This document shows, piece by piece, positions 1 to 8,125 of a stretch of 64,000 bases of DNA (position 1 is its first letter; each line of letters begins with the position of its first letter). Source of the stretch: Polyangiaceae bacterium (GTDB lineage: Bacteria; Myxococcota_A; Polyangia; Polyangiales; Polyangiaceae); NCBI GenBank assembly GCA_016719945.1, contig JADJYE010000003.1, positions 248,001 to 312,000 of the forward strand, in the 5' to 3' direction. A program made the translations under genes and the position numbers. A model generated the notes under the pieces. It searched no databases. It was not told where the DNA came from and saw only the letters and a program-made list of their open reading frames with translations.

Positions 1-929
1 ATCCGCTGTTGCGCGAGGCGCAGCCGGCTCGACAATAGCTCCGCCTCGTTCTTCAGCTCGATCAGACGCTTCTCGGGCAACAGGCCCTTTTCGACCAGCG
101 GGGTGACCCGCGCGATCTCGTTGTCGTTTTGCTTCTTCGCGATCGCCGCGTCCTCGACCGCAAACGACAGCCGGCTGAAGTCCTCGTCCACAACGTTCGG
201 GACGATGATCCCGAGCACGTCGCCCTTCTCCACCTTGAGGCCCACCGTCAGGGCTCGCTTCGCGTCGTGCACGAACCTCCCCCCGGTGGGTGCGCCGATC
301 GTGAGCTGGTCGCTCCCAGCCGGCTCGACGACTCCTGGCAGCTCGAGCTGGCGACGCACGGGGCGCTCCTCCGCCCACGCCGTGCGGAACGCGATCTTCC
401 ATTGGGACTCCTTGAGGAAGGTGATGCTCGTGTCAGCCGTCTCCGCGGCGGGGGGCGGATCGGCGGCCAGCACCTCGATCTTCCCGCAGTCCCAGGTGTC
501 GGTGAGACCCTCGTGCTCGTATTGCATCGCCACGCCGTATTCGCCGACCGGCAGGCCCTCTCCTTCGAACACGAAGATCCCAGGGCGCTTCACCCCGACC
601 TGGGCGTGCTCGCGCGCGAGCTTGCCCGCGGCGTCTTGGTAACGCACCACGAAGCGCCCCTCGGTCACCGCCTGGAAGTCGGAGAGGCGCGTCACGTGAG
701 CGTGATACGAGATCGGCTTGTCCTTCACCGGCGGAGGGATCTCCACGAACAGCTCGTAGCGCTCCGTCCACTGGGTGATGCTGATGGGCTCGGGCTCAGG
801 CGGCTCCTCGGCGTGCGCGCTGCCGTCGGCGTGCGGGTGGCCGTGGCCGTCTTGCTCGTCGTGGTGGTGACATGCCGCCACCCATGCGGTGGCGCTGGCG
901 ACCCCGAGGATGAATACGAGTCTCGTCAC
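1..929 (-). CDS. RND efflux periplasmic adaptor (CusB/CzcB-like), 3' end outside window
   Basis: Membrane-fusion subunit that would link an inner-membrane RND pump to the TolC protein encoded just upstream. About 309 codons are visible; the C-terminal half runs off the left edge. I start it at the GTG that overlaps the TolC stop by 4 bp (GTGA). The N-terminus has a hydrophobic stretch ending in a lipobox-like VAAC, followed by a His-rich segment (HHHDEQDGHGHPH). A beta-rich domain (about residues 40-130) and then the barrel/lipoyl start FLKESQWKIAF and the helical hairpin region follow, as in heavy-metal CusB-type adaptors. The His-rich tail and the operon context suggest a metal, probably Cu/Ag or Zn/Co; the substrate is inference. 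The pump gene presumably lies left of the window. Confidence 0.82.
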   Translation of the reverse strand, partial: MTRLVFILGVASATAWVAACHHHDEQDGHGHPHADGSAHAEEPPEPEPISITQWTERYELFVEIPPPVKDKPISYHAHVTRLSDFQAVTEGRFVVRYQDAAGKLAREHAQVGVKRPGIFVFEGEGLPVGEYGVAMQYEHEGLTDTWDCGKIEVLAADPPPAAETADTSITFLKESQWKIAFRTAWAEERPVRRQLELPGVVEPAGSDQLTIGAPTGGRFVHDAKRALTVGLKVEKGDVLGIIVPNVVDEDFSRLSFAVEDAAIAKKQNDNEIARVTPLVEKGLLPEKRLIELKNEAELLSSRLRLAQQR

Positions 930-2230
930 GGCGATGTCCCTCCACAGGCGCGGTCGAGGGCCGCGTCGAACAGCGAGCCCGAGGCACGCATCTTCGCGAT
1001 CCTCGCGAGCGCTCGTGCCTCATCGGTGTCGATCTTGGCGAGGGCGGTGGACTCGGCCAGCGCCGCCGCCGCGAGGACCTCGGTGAGCGAGCCTTCCCCG
1101 GCCAGATAGAGGGTCTTCGCCTGCTCCAGGAGCTTGCTCGAGCGCTTGGCGCTCTCGGCTGGGTCACGCCCCGAGGGTGGCGCGAGCGCCGCTAGGGTCT
1201 CGTCGGCGGCAGCGGTCTCTGCGTCGGCCCGCGCGAGCAGCAACGAGCGAGCGGCCCGCGCGCTCGCGGCCGCCGAGAGCGCCACCGCCGCCTCTCCCTG
1301 CCCATGGTCGAAGAACGTGATGGGGATCCCGACGCGCAGCGCGAAGCCGTGGCCGGTCTCGGTCTCGAGGGCGGTGACCTGGCGATAGCCGAAGAAGAGC
1401 TCCAGATCGGGGACCCATTTGCGGTTCGCCGCCTCAGCCTCGAGCTCGAAGGCCCGGATCGCGGCGTCGAAGCTCTGGAGCATCGGGGGTACGACCGAGG
1501 CCGCGGGAGCCGGCTCGGAGGCGAGGCTCGGCAGCGTCAGCCCGGAGAGGTCGATCGCCCCGCCCAAGTGGGCCTTCAGCTTGGCCTTCGCGCTGGACGA
1601 CTGGCCGAGCTGGAGCGCCACGCGCGTCTCATGGACCTCGAGCTCGAGCCCGTGGCGAAGCAGATCGTGCTCCGAGCTCTCTCCACCAACCTTCAGTCCG
1701 GTCAGAGTCGCGCCCAACGCCGTCAGGGCAGCCTGCTGCGCCGACAAGACGTTCGCGCGCTCGCGCTCCGCGACCGCGCGAACCAGCGCCTCACGGAGGT
1801 CCAAGGCGCCGTCGATCATCACCGCGCTGGCCTGCGCGCTCTTCTCGGCGAGGTGCTCGTCTGCGGCGTCGGAGAGCAGGAACCGCCGGCCCCCGATCCC
1901 GAGCGGGAAGCCGACCCCGATCAGGGTCTCGGCGTCCTCCTCCGCGGTCAGGCTGCGGTTGTGCTCGATCTCCAGCGTAGGGTTCGGGACTACGGCCGCG
2001 ACATCCACTGCGGCCTCGCCCTCGCCGACGAGCGCAGTTGCATGAGCGCGGCGCGGCCCCGCCACGCAATAGCGCTCGAGGATGGCGCGCTCGGTCGCGA
2101 GGGGGGCCGCCACCTCCGCCGGCTGCGCGTGCGCGCGCGCCGCACCTGCGAACGTCGCGAGCAACATCGCGACGGCGGTGCCACTACGCGCTGTAGTAAT
2201 TCGACCCGAGCGAGCGAGGGAGAGTGACAT
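926..2230 (-). CDS. TolC-family outer-membrane efflux protein
   Basis: 434 aa outer-membrane channel subunit (CusC/CzcC type) of the tripartite exporter. The first ~36 residues form a signal peptide (Arg-rich start, AVAMLLATFAGAA core, cleavage near ARAHAQ). The remainder shows the long Ala/Leu/Glu-rich amphipathic helices and the duplicated NPTLEIEHN / PDLELFFGYR strand motifs typical of the OEP family, which is usually 400-480 aa. It starts 11 bp after the M56 protease gene and overlaps the next adaptor gene by 4 bp, so all four genes read as one operon. A CTAC/GTAG dyad lies within codons 12-16. Confidence 0.87.
   Translation of the reverse strand: MSLSLARSGRITTARSGTAVAMLLATFAGAARAHAQPAEVAAPLATERAILERYCVAGPRRAHATALVGEGEAAVDVAAVVPNPTLEIEHNRSLTAEEDAETLIGVGFPLGIGGRRFLLSDAADEHLAEKSAQASAVMIDGALDLREALVRAVAERERANVLSAQQAALTALGATLTGLKVGGESSEHDLLRHGLELEVHETRVALQLGQSSSAKAKLKAHLGGAIDLSGLTLPSLASEPAPAASVVPPMLQSFDAAIRAFELEAEAANRKWVPDLELFFGYRQVTALETETGHGFALRVGIPITFFDHGQGEAAVALSAAASARAARSLLLARADAETAAADETLAALAPPSGRDPAESAKRSSKLLEQAKTLYLAGEGSLTEVLAAAALAESTALAKIDTDEARALARIAKMRASGSLFDAALDRACGGTSP
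2183..2197. promoter_or_regulatory. Weak second BlaI-type half-palindrome
   Basis: ACTACGCGCTGTAGT keeps the ACTAC/GTAGT arms of the strong operator at 3631-3646 but with an asymmetric 5-bp centre. It sits just inside the TolC coding start, where a repressor could give internal control of TolC and the adaptor. It could be chance. Confidence 0.25.
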
Positions 2231-2241
2231 CGAAGACCTCC

Positions 2242-3216
2242 TCAGGTGAGCCAGCCGAGGACGGTCTCGGCGGCGTGATGAGCGCTCGTCCCCCCGAGCG
2301 CGGTCGCCGAGAGGACGGCGGCCACGAGGGCGACGGCGACGAGCCAGAGATCGCTTTTCCGGCTTCGCGCGGCGGGCACCGTCGAGCCGTGGACCAGGTA
2401 GCGGACGCGCAGATCGAGGTCATCCCCCGCAGACGCGGCCATCATGCCGAAGGGCGGCGCAGCTTGGGGCGCGGCCTGCGCCCGGCCGCACTCGACGAGC
2501 GCCGTCGCTAGCAGCAGGGGGTCGCCGAGCCGGTGCGCAGCGATGCGATCACACTCCAGCTCGGCCGCGAGTCTCCAGCGCTCGACGAGCCCGCGCCCCG
2601 AGCGCGCCGACATGAAGCAGGTCGCGAGCTGCAGGCACGCCAGCGTCAATGGGTCCCGGCGCGAGGCGTGGGCTCGCTCGTGCTCGATGACGGCCGCGCG
2701 GGACGAGGCGTCGAGGCGGGACCAAAGCGGTCGACCGACGACGATTCGTGGAGCGAAGAGCCCGACCGTCGCGGCGTTCGCACCCAGCTCAGACGTAATC
2801 GTGAAACCGCCAGCACGCTCGAGCCCACCGCCGACCCGCCGCATCCACCGCGCCGTCGCTCGTGCGTCGTCGAGCACCCTGAGCAGGGCGCGGAAGCTCG
2901 GCGCGAGCCCGCACACGGCGCCGCATGCGGCGACGACCAAGAGCCACGAGAAGCCCACGTGATCGAAGCACAGGTGCAAGTGGTGGGGGTGGCTGAGGCA
3001 ATGGCAGCCCCCGAGGATCGACGCGGGCGAGATGAGCGACAAGGCGACCGCGGTCCCCACCGCGATGGGCAGGAGCGCGAGCCCCGCCCAGGCCGCGCTC
3101 GAGTGGCGCAGCCGCGCCGACAACCGCGCTCCGATGGCCAGGCACGCCGGGGCGGCGAGGCGCACCGAGAGCAGCCAGGTCGCGAGCACGAAACCCCCGA
3201 GCAACAGCTCGCTCAC
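2242..3216 (-). CDS. BlaR1-like M56 membrane metalloprotease / sensor
   Basis: 324 aa, starting at a GTG that overlaps the repressor gene stop by 4 bp (the frame stays open further upstream but only over the repressor gene). Two N-terminal membrane helices (about 3-22 and 43-63), an extracytoplasmic loop, a third helix (88-105), then a cytoplasmic M56 zinc-peptidase domain with HERAH at 179-183 and the downstream ELECD, and a last helix near 290-310. In BlaR1/MecR1 systems signal binding activates this domain and leads to removal of the BlaI repressor. This protein lacks the penicillin-binding sensor domain. Instead the loop at 71-86 reads GCHCLSHPHHLHLCFDH, with three Cys and six His, so a metal signal is likely. 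The efflux genes downstream support that reading; the mechanism is inferred. Confidence 0.85.
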   Translation of the reverse strand: MSELLLGGFVLATWLLSVRLAAPACLAIGARLSARLRHSSAAWAGLALLPIAVGTAVALSLISPASILGGCHCLSHPHHLHLCFDHVGFSWLLVVAACGAVCGLAPSFRALLRVLDDARATARWMRRVGGGLERAGGFTITSELGANAATVGLFAPRIVVGRPLWSRLDASSRAAVIEHERAHASRRDPLTLACLQLATCFMSARSGRGLVERWRLAAELECDRIAAHRLGDPLLLATALVECGRAQAAPQAAPPFGMMAASAGDDLDLRVRYLVHGSTVPAARSRKSDLWLVAVALVAAVLSATALGGTSAHHAAETVLGWLT

Positions 3217-3614
3217 GACCCGGCCCTGCGGGCGGCGATGAGCGCGGCGAGGCGATCGAGCAGCTCGGGATCTCGCGACTCGACTGAGTCGAGGAACGCC
3301 ATCAGGACGGCGTTCTGGGGCGGGCCCTTCTTGCTCAGCGCCGCGGCGGCCCGCTCTGCCAGCAGGGCCTCTCGGGCGACCCGCGGACGATACAGGAACG
3401 CCCGTCCGCTCTTCTCCCGAGCGACGAACCCCTTGTCGTGCAGCCGATCGAGCACCGTCATCACGGTCGTATAGGCGAGCGCTGGACGCCGCGTCAGCTG
3501 GGCGCCGACCTCGCGCACCGTGAGCGCGCCGCGCGCGGTCCACAGCACCTCGAGCACGCTGGTCTCGAGCTCGCCCAAGGAGTCGATCTTCGGCTGCGGC
3601 AAAGCTGCGCCCAT
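3213..3614 (-). CDS. BlaI/MecI/CopY-family transcriptional repressor
   Basis: 133 aa, the normal length of the Penicillinase_R family. Winged-helix domain about residues 8-80 (SLGELETSVLEVLW, LAYTTVMTVLDRLHDKGFV, REKSGRAFLYRPRV are near-consensus), then a short helical dimerisation region. It lacks the C-terminal CxC pairs that bind copper in CopY, so release from DNA is more likely through the neighbouring M56 protease than by direct metal binding. The ATG start lies 16 bp downstream of a perfect palindrome, so the repressor probably controls its own operon (repressor, M56, TolC, adaptor). Earlier codons in the same open frame are not used because they would read through that operator. Confidence 0.9.
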   Translation of the reverse strand: MGAALPQPKIDSLGELETSVLEVLWTARGALTVREVGAQLTRRPALAYTTVMTVLDRLHDKGFVAREKSGRAFLYRPRVAREALLAERAAAALSKKGPPQNAVLMAFLDSVESRDPELLDRLAALIAARRAGS

Positions 3615-3630
3615 CTGCGGGACGTTTCTA

Positions 3631-3646
3631 CTACGACGCGTCGTAG
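3631..3646. promoter_or_regulatory. Perfect 16-bp palindrome, likely operator of the BlaI-type repressor
   Basis: CTACGACGCGTCGTAG is a perfect inverted repeat 16 bp upstream of the repressor ATG. Known BlaI/MecI/CopY operators are short dyads with TACA/TGTA or TACTACA arms; this is a GC-rich version with CTACGAC arms. Position and symmetry make it the obvious autoregulatory site. Confidence 0.7.
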
Positions 3647-3669
3647 GTGTCCAACAGGGACGCCCTTCG

Positions 3670-4125
3670 CTACGGCGTGGGCGACCCGGAGAGCTCGTTC
3701 GAATACTCCGACGCGTCCGCTCCACGCACGCAGCGAACACGATACGTATAGGTGACCGCGGGGTCGGTCGCCGCGTCGTCCGCCTCGTTGTCGATCGTCC
3801 CCGGGATGGAGAAGAAGCTCGCGAAGGTACCGCCGTCCTCCGAGCGTTCGCCCTCCACCGTGTCGCAGTCGGTCGTAACGTTCGTCCAGTAGAGGTGCAG
3901 CGCGCCGTGCATCGGGACAACCTCGTCGAGGATCGGCGCAGCGGGCAACGCCGCCCCGCCCCCGCCGCCGGTCGCCGGCGCTCCGGCCTCGGCCCCGCCG
4001 CCGTCCCCTGCGCCACCCCCGTCCCCCGCGCTGCCGCCCTCGTTGGCGTCGCCCGCCGTCGAGTCCCCGCACCCGAAGAGCGCAAGACACAGCGTGAGCC
4101 CGGTGAGCCAAGAGCGTTGCTTCAT
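3670..4125 (-). CDS. Small lipoprotein with fibronectin-III-like domain
   Basis: 151 aa. Signal peptide with lipobox LFGC at about residues 16-19, a Gly/Asp/Ala-rich linker (20-60), then one ~85 aa beta domain with Fn3-like features (APILDEVVPMHGALHLYWTN at its start, TYTYRVRCV near the end). No enzyme motif. Its start faces the multicopper oxidase gene across 150 bp holding the GTGACC-N5-GGTCAC dyad, so the two may share control. Function unknown. Confidence 0.72.
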   Translation of the reverse strand: MKQRSWLTGLTLCLALFGCGDSTAGDANEGGSAGDGGGAGDGGGAEAGAPATGGGGGAALPAAPILDEVVPMHGALHLYWTNVTTDCDTVEGERSEDGGTFASFFSIPGTIDNEADDAATDPAVTYTYRVRCVRGADASEYSNELSGSPTP

Positions 4126-4190
4126 GATCTTCGTCTAGCCAATCTGACCGAGCCTCGAAATCGTGCGCTTCCTGGCGCGCTCCGATTTAT

Positions 4191-4207
4191 GTGACCCCGA
4201 GGGTCAC
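4191..4207. promoter_or_regulatory. GTGACC-N5-GGTCAC dyad between divergent genes (copy 1)
   Basis: GTGACCCCGAGGGTCAC has perfect 6-bp arms around a 5-bp centre, 65 bp from the lipoprotein ATG and 68 bp from the oxidase ATG. The same arms and spacing recur at 8126-8142 before the RND operon, with the two-component genes in between. Likely binding site of the response regulator encoded at 6812-8089 (inference). Confidence 0.55.
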
Positions 4208-4275
4208 GCCGACCGCGCAGCCGACGAAGAGCAGCCCTGGTGCGGGCCGCAAAGCTCGCTACGCTGGGAGCCGTC

Positions 4276-5300
4276 ATGAAGCGTCTGGGCCCCGTTCGCG
4301 TTCTCCTCGTCACGACGCTCGCGCTCGGGTGCTCCGACGACGCTGCGCCCCCACCGAAGGCGGTCGACAACACCGAGATCGAGCTCGCTCGAGCGTCGGA
4401 CGAGAGCCCCGAGCCCGACGTGTTCGAGCTGACCCTGGAGGCACGAACCACCGAGGTGCAGCTCGGGGACGGGCCGCCGACGCCGGTGTGGTCTTACAAC
4501 GGAACGGTCCCCGGGCCGCTGATCGAGGCGAAGGTCGGCGACCGGCTCGTCGTCCACTTCCAAAACTCGCTGGACGAGGAGACGACCATTCATTGGCACG
4601 GGGTCCGGCTCCCCGCCACCATGGACGGGACGCTGGCGATGCAGGATCCTGTCTTGCCAGGCGGCTCCTTCGATTACGAGTTCGAGCTGAAGGACGCCGG
4701 GCTGTTCTGGTTTCACCCTCACGCGGGGAGCGCTACGACGTGCTCGTGTCGCTCGACGGCGAGGTCGGCGAAGAGCTGCCGCTCACGACGGAGCCGTACG
4801 AACGCGGCCACGGCACCGGGGACAACCCCGCGCTCCCGATCGCGACCCTCCGACTCGACGGCGAGCGGGTGGAGGGCTCCTCGTTGCCGGACACCGGGCC
4901 GCCAGTCGAGCTCCTCCCGGCGCAGGCTCCCGCGGAGTCGATCGTGCTCGACGAGGGGACCATCGATGGGCAGCTCGCCTTCACCATCAACGGCGCGACG
5001 TTCCCGGACGTCCCCCCCATCATGGTCCCGCTCGGCGAGACGCGTGTGCTCGACGTCCGCAACGACGCTGAAATGGACCACCCATTCCACCTCCACGGCT
5101 TCTTCTTCCAGGTCTTGGAGGCCGACGGAGTCACCGTGCCGGAGTCGAACCGCTTCAACAAGGACACGATCATCGTGCCCATGGAGTCCAGCCTCAAGCT
5201 CGTCGCCCGCTTCGACGAGCCCGGAATGTGGATGTACCATTGCCACATCCTCGAACACGCTGAGCTGGGCATGATGGGCGAGCTCCGGGTCGAGGAGTAG
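4276..5300 (+). pseudogene. Multicopper oxidase lipoprotein, internal deletion with frameshift
   Basis: A periplasmic multicopper oxidase (CueO/laccase class; copper tolerance by Cu(I) oxidation) split over two frames. Frame 1 from the ATG at 4276 has a lipobox LALGC, the first cupredoxin domain (WSYNGTVPGPLIEAKVGD), copper motif HWHG and then FWFHPH near 4710-4722. Frame 3 resumes at RGERYDVLVSLDGE (~4726) and carries the last domain with HPFHLHG and HCHILEHAELGMM (type 1, 2 and 3 ligands). The segment that normally joins these, finishing domain 1 and making most of domain 2 (roughly 100 aa or more), is absent at about 4722. So this is a deletion plus a frame change, not a single-base slip. 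Either a dead gene or a local misassembly. GGGAG precedes the ATG. Confidence 0.85.
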
Positions 5301-5312
5301 TCGGGCGTCACC

Positions 5313-6815
5313 TTGCGCAGTCCAGCGATGCGAGTGGGCGACGACGCCGGGTGGACCGCGGTGTGGCATAGCCGGATCGGCCTCCGCCTCGCCGCGTCCT
5401 TCGGGGCGCTGCTCCTGCTCGTCGTCGTTGCCCTGATCCTTTGTGCTCACGCGTTCCAGAGCATCGGACGCGCCGAGCGTGAGGTTCAGGCGTTCGAGCG
5501 GGCGCGGCACGCGGCCGATCGCGCGTCGCTGTTGATGCGGGAGCAATACATCCACCAGGCGCACACGCTCATCGTCTTCGACGACACGCACCTCGACCAC
5601 TACCGCGACGTCGTCGCCGTGGCCAGCCAGGCGATCGACGAGCTCCGGGCCGCCCTCGCCACCCCCGAGGACGCCGCGCTCGTCGACGAGCTCGAAGCAC
5701 ATCGCGCCGCCAATCACAAAACGTTCGAAGAGCTGACGGTGCCGGCGGTGCTGCGCGGAGATCGGGCCGAGGCGGTCCGGCTGCACGAGGACATGGAGAA
5801 GAGCGTCGTGGCGTTCTCGAGGACGGTGCGACAGCTCCACGACAGGAACGACGCTCGCGCGACCGAGGCGCGGGTCGAGATGGAGCGGGCGTGGTCGCGC
5901 GCCCAGATGGCAGCGCTGGCGTGTCTGGCGGCGGCGCTCGTCCTCGGGGCGGTGATGGCCTACCTGCTCACCAGGACGGTCGTCGCTCGCGTCGCGGTCC
6001 TCCGGGCCGGGGCGGAGCGGATCGGCGCGGGCGATCTCGAGCACCGAATCCGGCTCGACGCGAGGGACGAGCTCGGCGAGCTCGCGAGGGCGTTCGACAC
6101 GATGGCGGAGGCCCTCGCCAGACGCGAGGAGGAGCTCGTTCGAGCCCAGCGCCTCGCTTCGATGGGCCAGGTCGCCGCCGGGATCGCGCACGAGCTCAAC
6201 AACCCCCTCGGGGTGATCCTCGGCTACGTGAAGCTCCTTCGTCGCCGCGGCGAGTGGGACGACGACGCGCTGGGGGTCATCGAGCAAGAGGCCACGCTGG
6301 CCTCGGAGACCGTCGCCGCGATGTTAGACCTGGCGAGGCCGTTGTCGCTCAAGCTCGCCGAGGTCGACCTTGGCGCAATCCTCCGTGAGAGCGTGGAGCG
6401 GCTATCGCAAGTCGAGCGCGTCCAGGGCGTCGACGTGAAGGTCGTCAGCACCGCGCCGGTCATCGCCTGGGCCGACGAAGCGCGGCTGCGCCAGGTCGTC
6501 GCCAACCTCTTGACCAACGCGGCGGAGGCGGCCGCGCCGTCGGGCCACGTCGAGGCCTCGGTCCATACCACGGGAGACGAGGTCGAGCTCACCGTCGATG
6601 ACGACGGCGCGGGCTTCCCGGAGGCCGATCGGCGCAAGGTAACGGAGCCCTTCTTCACGACGAAGTCTCACGGGGCCGGGCTGGGTTTGTCGATCGTGCG
6701 CACGCTCGTCGACGCACACCAAGGGGACCTCGGCTTCGAGCGCTCGCCCCTGGGCGGCGCGCGAGTGTGGGTTCGACTGCCCGCTCACGCTGCTTCGCGC
6801 GAGAGGCTGGAATGA
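5313..6815 (+). CDS. Membrane sensor histidine kinase (HAMP, HisKA)
   Basis: 500 aa from a TTG at 5313; an ATG at 5328 is an equally possible start. Membrane helices at about 25-46 and 199-221 enclose a ~150 aa helical periplasmic sensor resembling the four-helix-bundle MCP type (GDRAEAVRLHEDME). HAMP follows (~220-272), then HisKA with phospho-acceptor His293 in AGIAHELNNPLG, and an HATPase with NLLTNAAEAA, DDGAGFPEADR and GAGLGLSIV. It overlaps the response regulator gene by 4 bp (ATGA), giving a two-component pair. The pair sits between the copper oxidase and a Cus-type operon, both fronted by the same dyad. A copper- or silver-responsive system like CusSR or ZraSR in role, though not in subfamily, is likely. 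Confidence 0.88.
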   Translation: MRSPAMRVGDDAGWTAVWHSRIGLRLAASFGALLLLVVVALILCAHAFQSIGRAEREVQAFERARHAADRASLLMREQYIHQAHTLIVFDDTHLDHYRDVVAVASQAIDELRAALATPEDAALVDELEAHRAANHKTFEELTVPAVLRGDRAEAVRLHEDMEKSVVAFSRTVRQLHDRNDARATEARVEMERAWSRAQMAALACLAAALVLGAVMAYLLTRTVVARVAVLRAGAERIGAGDLEHRIRLDARDELGELARAFDTMAEALARREEELVRAQRLASMGQVAAGIAHELNNPLGVILGYVKLLRRRGEWDDDALGVIEQEATLASETVAAMLDLARPLSLKLAEVDLGAILRESVERLSQVERVQGVDVKVVSTAPVIAWADEARLRQVVANLLTNAAEAAAPSGHVEASVHTTGDEVELTVDDDGAGFPEADRRKVTEPFFTTKSHGAGLGLSIVRTLVDAHQGDLGFERSPLGGARVWVRLPAHAASRERLE

Positions 6816-8089
6816 GCCGTCCTCGACTCTTGGTCGTCGACGACAAGGCCACCTTCCTGTCGCTGTTCGAGAAGATCGTGGGCGAACGAATGGATGTTCA
6901 CCTCGCCGGCCACGGCGCCAAGGCGCTCGGCCTGCTCGCTGTCGAGTCGTTCGACGTCGTCGTGACGGACATCCGGATGCCTGGCGTCGACGGGATGGCG
7001 CTCCTGGCGCAGATCAAGGCGCGCTCGCCCGATATCGAGGTCATCCTCGTGACCGGCTATGGGACGATCCCCCAGGCGGTCGAGGCCATGCAGGGCGGGG
7101 CCTTCTCGTACCTGACCAAGCCGTTCGACCCGGACGTCGCGCTGGCGACGATCGAGGCCGCCGTCGCACGCCGGAGGGAGCGGCAGCGCGATCGGAGCGC
7201 TTCGCGCACCGTGGACCCGGGTGAGACTTGGCTCTCGGGCCGAAGCGAGCTGATCGTGCGGGTCTGGGAGCTGGCGTCGCGCGCGGCCGCGGCCAGGGTC
7301 CCGGTCCTGCTCCTCGGCGAGATCGGGACGGGAAAGCAGGCGCTCGCACGGCTGATCCACCGGCAGTGCCCGGTCGCCTCGCAGCCCTTCCACCTGATCC
7401 GCGCGACCGACTGGGGCCTCGACGACCAGCGGGTGGGCACGGTGTTCCTGCCGGACGTCGATCGACTTCCGAAGGACCACCAAGACCAGCTCCTCGCCGA
7501 GCTCCGCGACAAGCCGTCGCTGCGTTGGATCTTCGCCTCGCAGGAGCCTCTCGACGAGACGTCCGCGGAGCACCCCCTCCTCGAGGCGCTCGCCGCGGAG
7601 ACCGGGTCATTCCCGATTACGCTTCCGCCGCTGCGTGAGCGACAAGAAGATATCCCGCTCATCGCGTCGTCGATCCTCGCCGCGATGCCGCCGCGTGACG
7701 GCGAGGCGCCCAGCCTGACGTCGGAGGCGCTCGCAGCGCTCGTAGCCTACGACTGGCCGGAGAACGTACGCGAGCTGGCGCAGACGCTCGACGCAATGGC
7801 GCGGCGTACCACCGCGCCGCGGATCGGCATCGAAGCGGTGCCCGAAGAGGTGAGACGCGCGCCGAACCTCCGCGCGGACCCAGCCCGTCTCGTCGAGCTC
7901 ACCTATCGCGAGGTGATCGACCTGGCCCGCGAGCGAACGACGCGAGACTACCTCGTCGAGCTGCTGCGTGCGGCGCGCGGCAACGTGACTCGGGCGGCCC
8001 AGAGGGCCGACATCGAGCGGGAGAGCCTCCATCGATTGATGAGGAGGTTCCACCTGCGGGCGGAGGACTTCCGTTCGCGGCGCGACTGA
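6812..8089 (+). CDS. NtrC-like response regulator with degenerate AAA+ domain
   Basis: 425 aa. Receiver domain 1-125 with acidic pair VDD, phospho-acceptor Asp53 in VTDIRMPGVDG and LTKPF. A linker leads to a shortened sigma-54 activator-type AAA+ domain: Walker A-like GEIGTGKQ, a Walker B position read as TVFLPDVDRLP rather than LFLDEI, then PPLRERQEDIPLIAS and YDWPENVRELAQTL. The GAFTGA loop and the ~40 residues around it are missing, so contact with sigma-54 is not expected. A Fis-type helix-turn-helix ends the protein (GNVTRAAQRADIERESLHRL). It probably acts as an ordinary DNA-binding activator or repressor at the GTGACC-N5-GGTCAC sites. The start is the ATG overlapping the kinase stop. 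Confidence 0.88.
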   Translation: MSRPRLLVVDDKATFLSLFEKIVGERMDVHLAGHGAKALGLLAVESFDVVVTDIRMPGVDGMALLAQIKARSPDIEVILVTGYGTIPQAVEAMQGGAFSYLTKPFDPDVALATIEAAVARRRERQRDRSASRTVDPGETWLSGRSELIVRVWELASRAAAARVPVLLLGEIGTGKQALARLIHRQCPVASQPFHLIRATDWGLDDQRVGTVFLPDVDRLPKDHQDQLLAELRDKPSLRWIFASQEPLDETSAEHPLLEALAAETGSFPITLPPLRERQEDIPLIASSILAAMPPRDGEAPSLTSEALAALVAYDWPENVRELAQTLDAMARRTTAPRIGIEAVPEEVRRAPNLRADPARLVELTYREVIDLARERTTRDYLVELLRAARGNVTRAAQRADIERESLHRLMRRFHLRAEDFRSRRD

Positions 8090-8125
8090 CGCGCGTCACT
8101 CGGCCCGGTAGAGCGTCATCATCGC

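Noticed and set aside
1304..2227. Long plus-strand open frame opposite the TolC gene
   Set aside because: Arg/Glu-rich translation without any domain; a high-GC shadow of the minus-strand gene, which has a signal peptide and family motifs.
4719..6287. 522-codon minus frame across the kinase and oxidase
   Set aside because: Pattern of His/Asp/Arg-rich shadow codons; the plus strand carries clear kinase and oxidase motifs.
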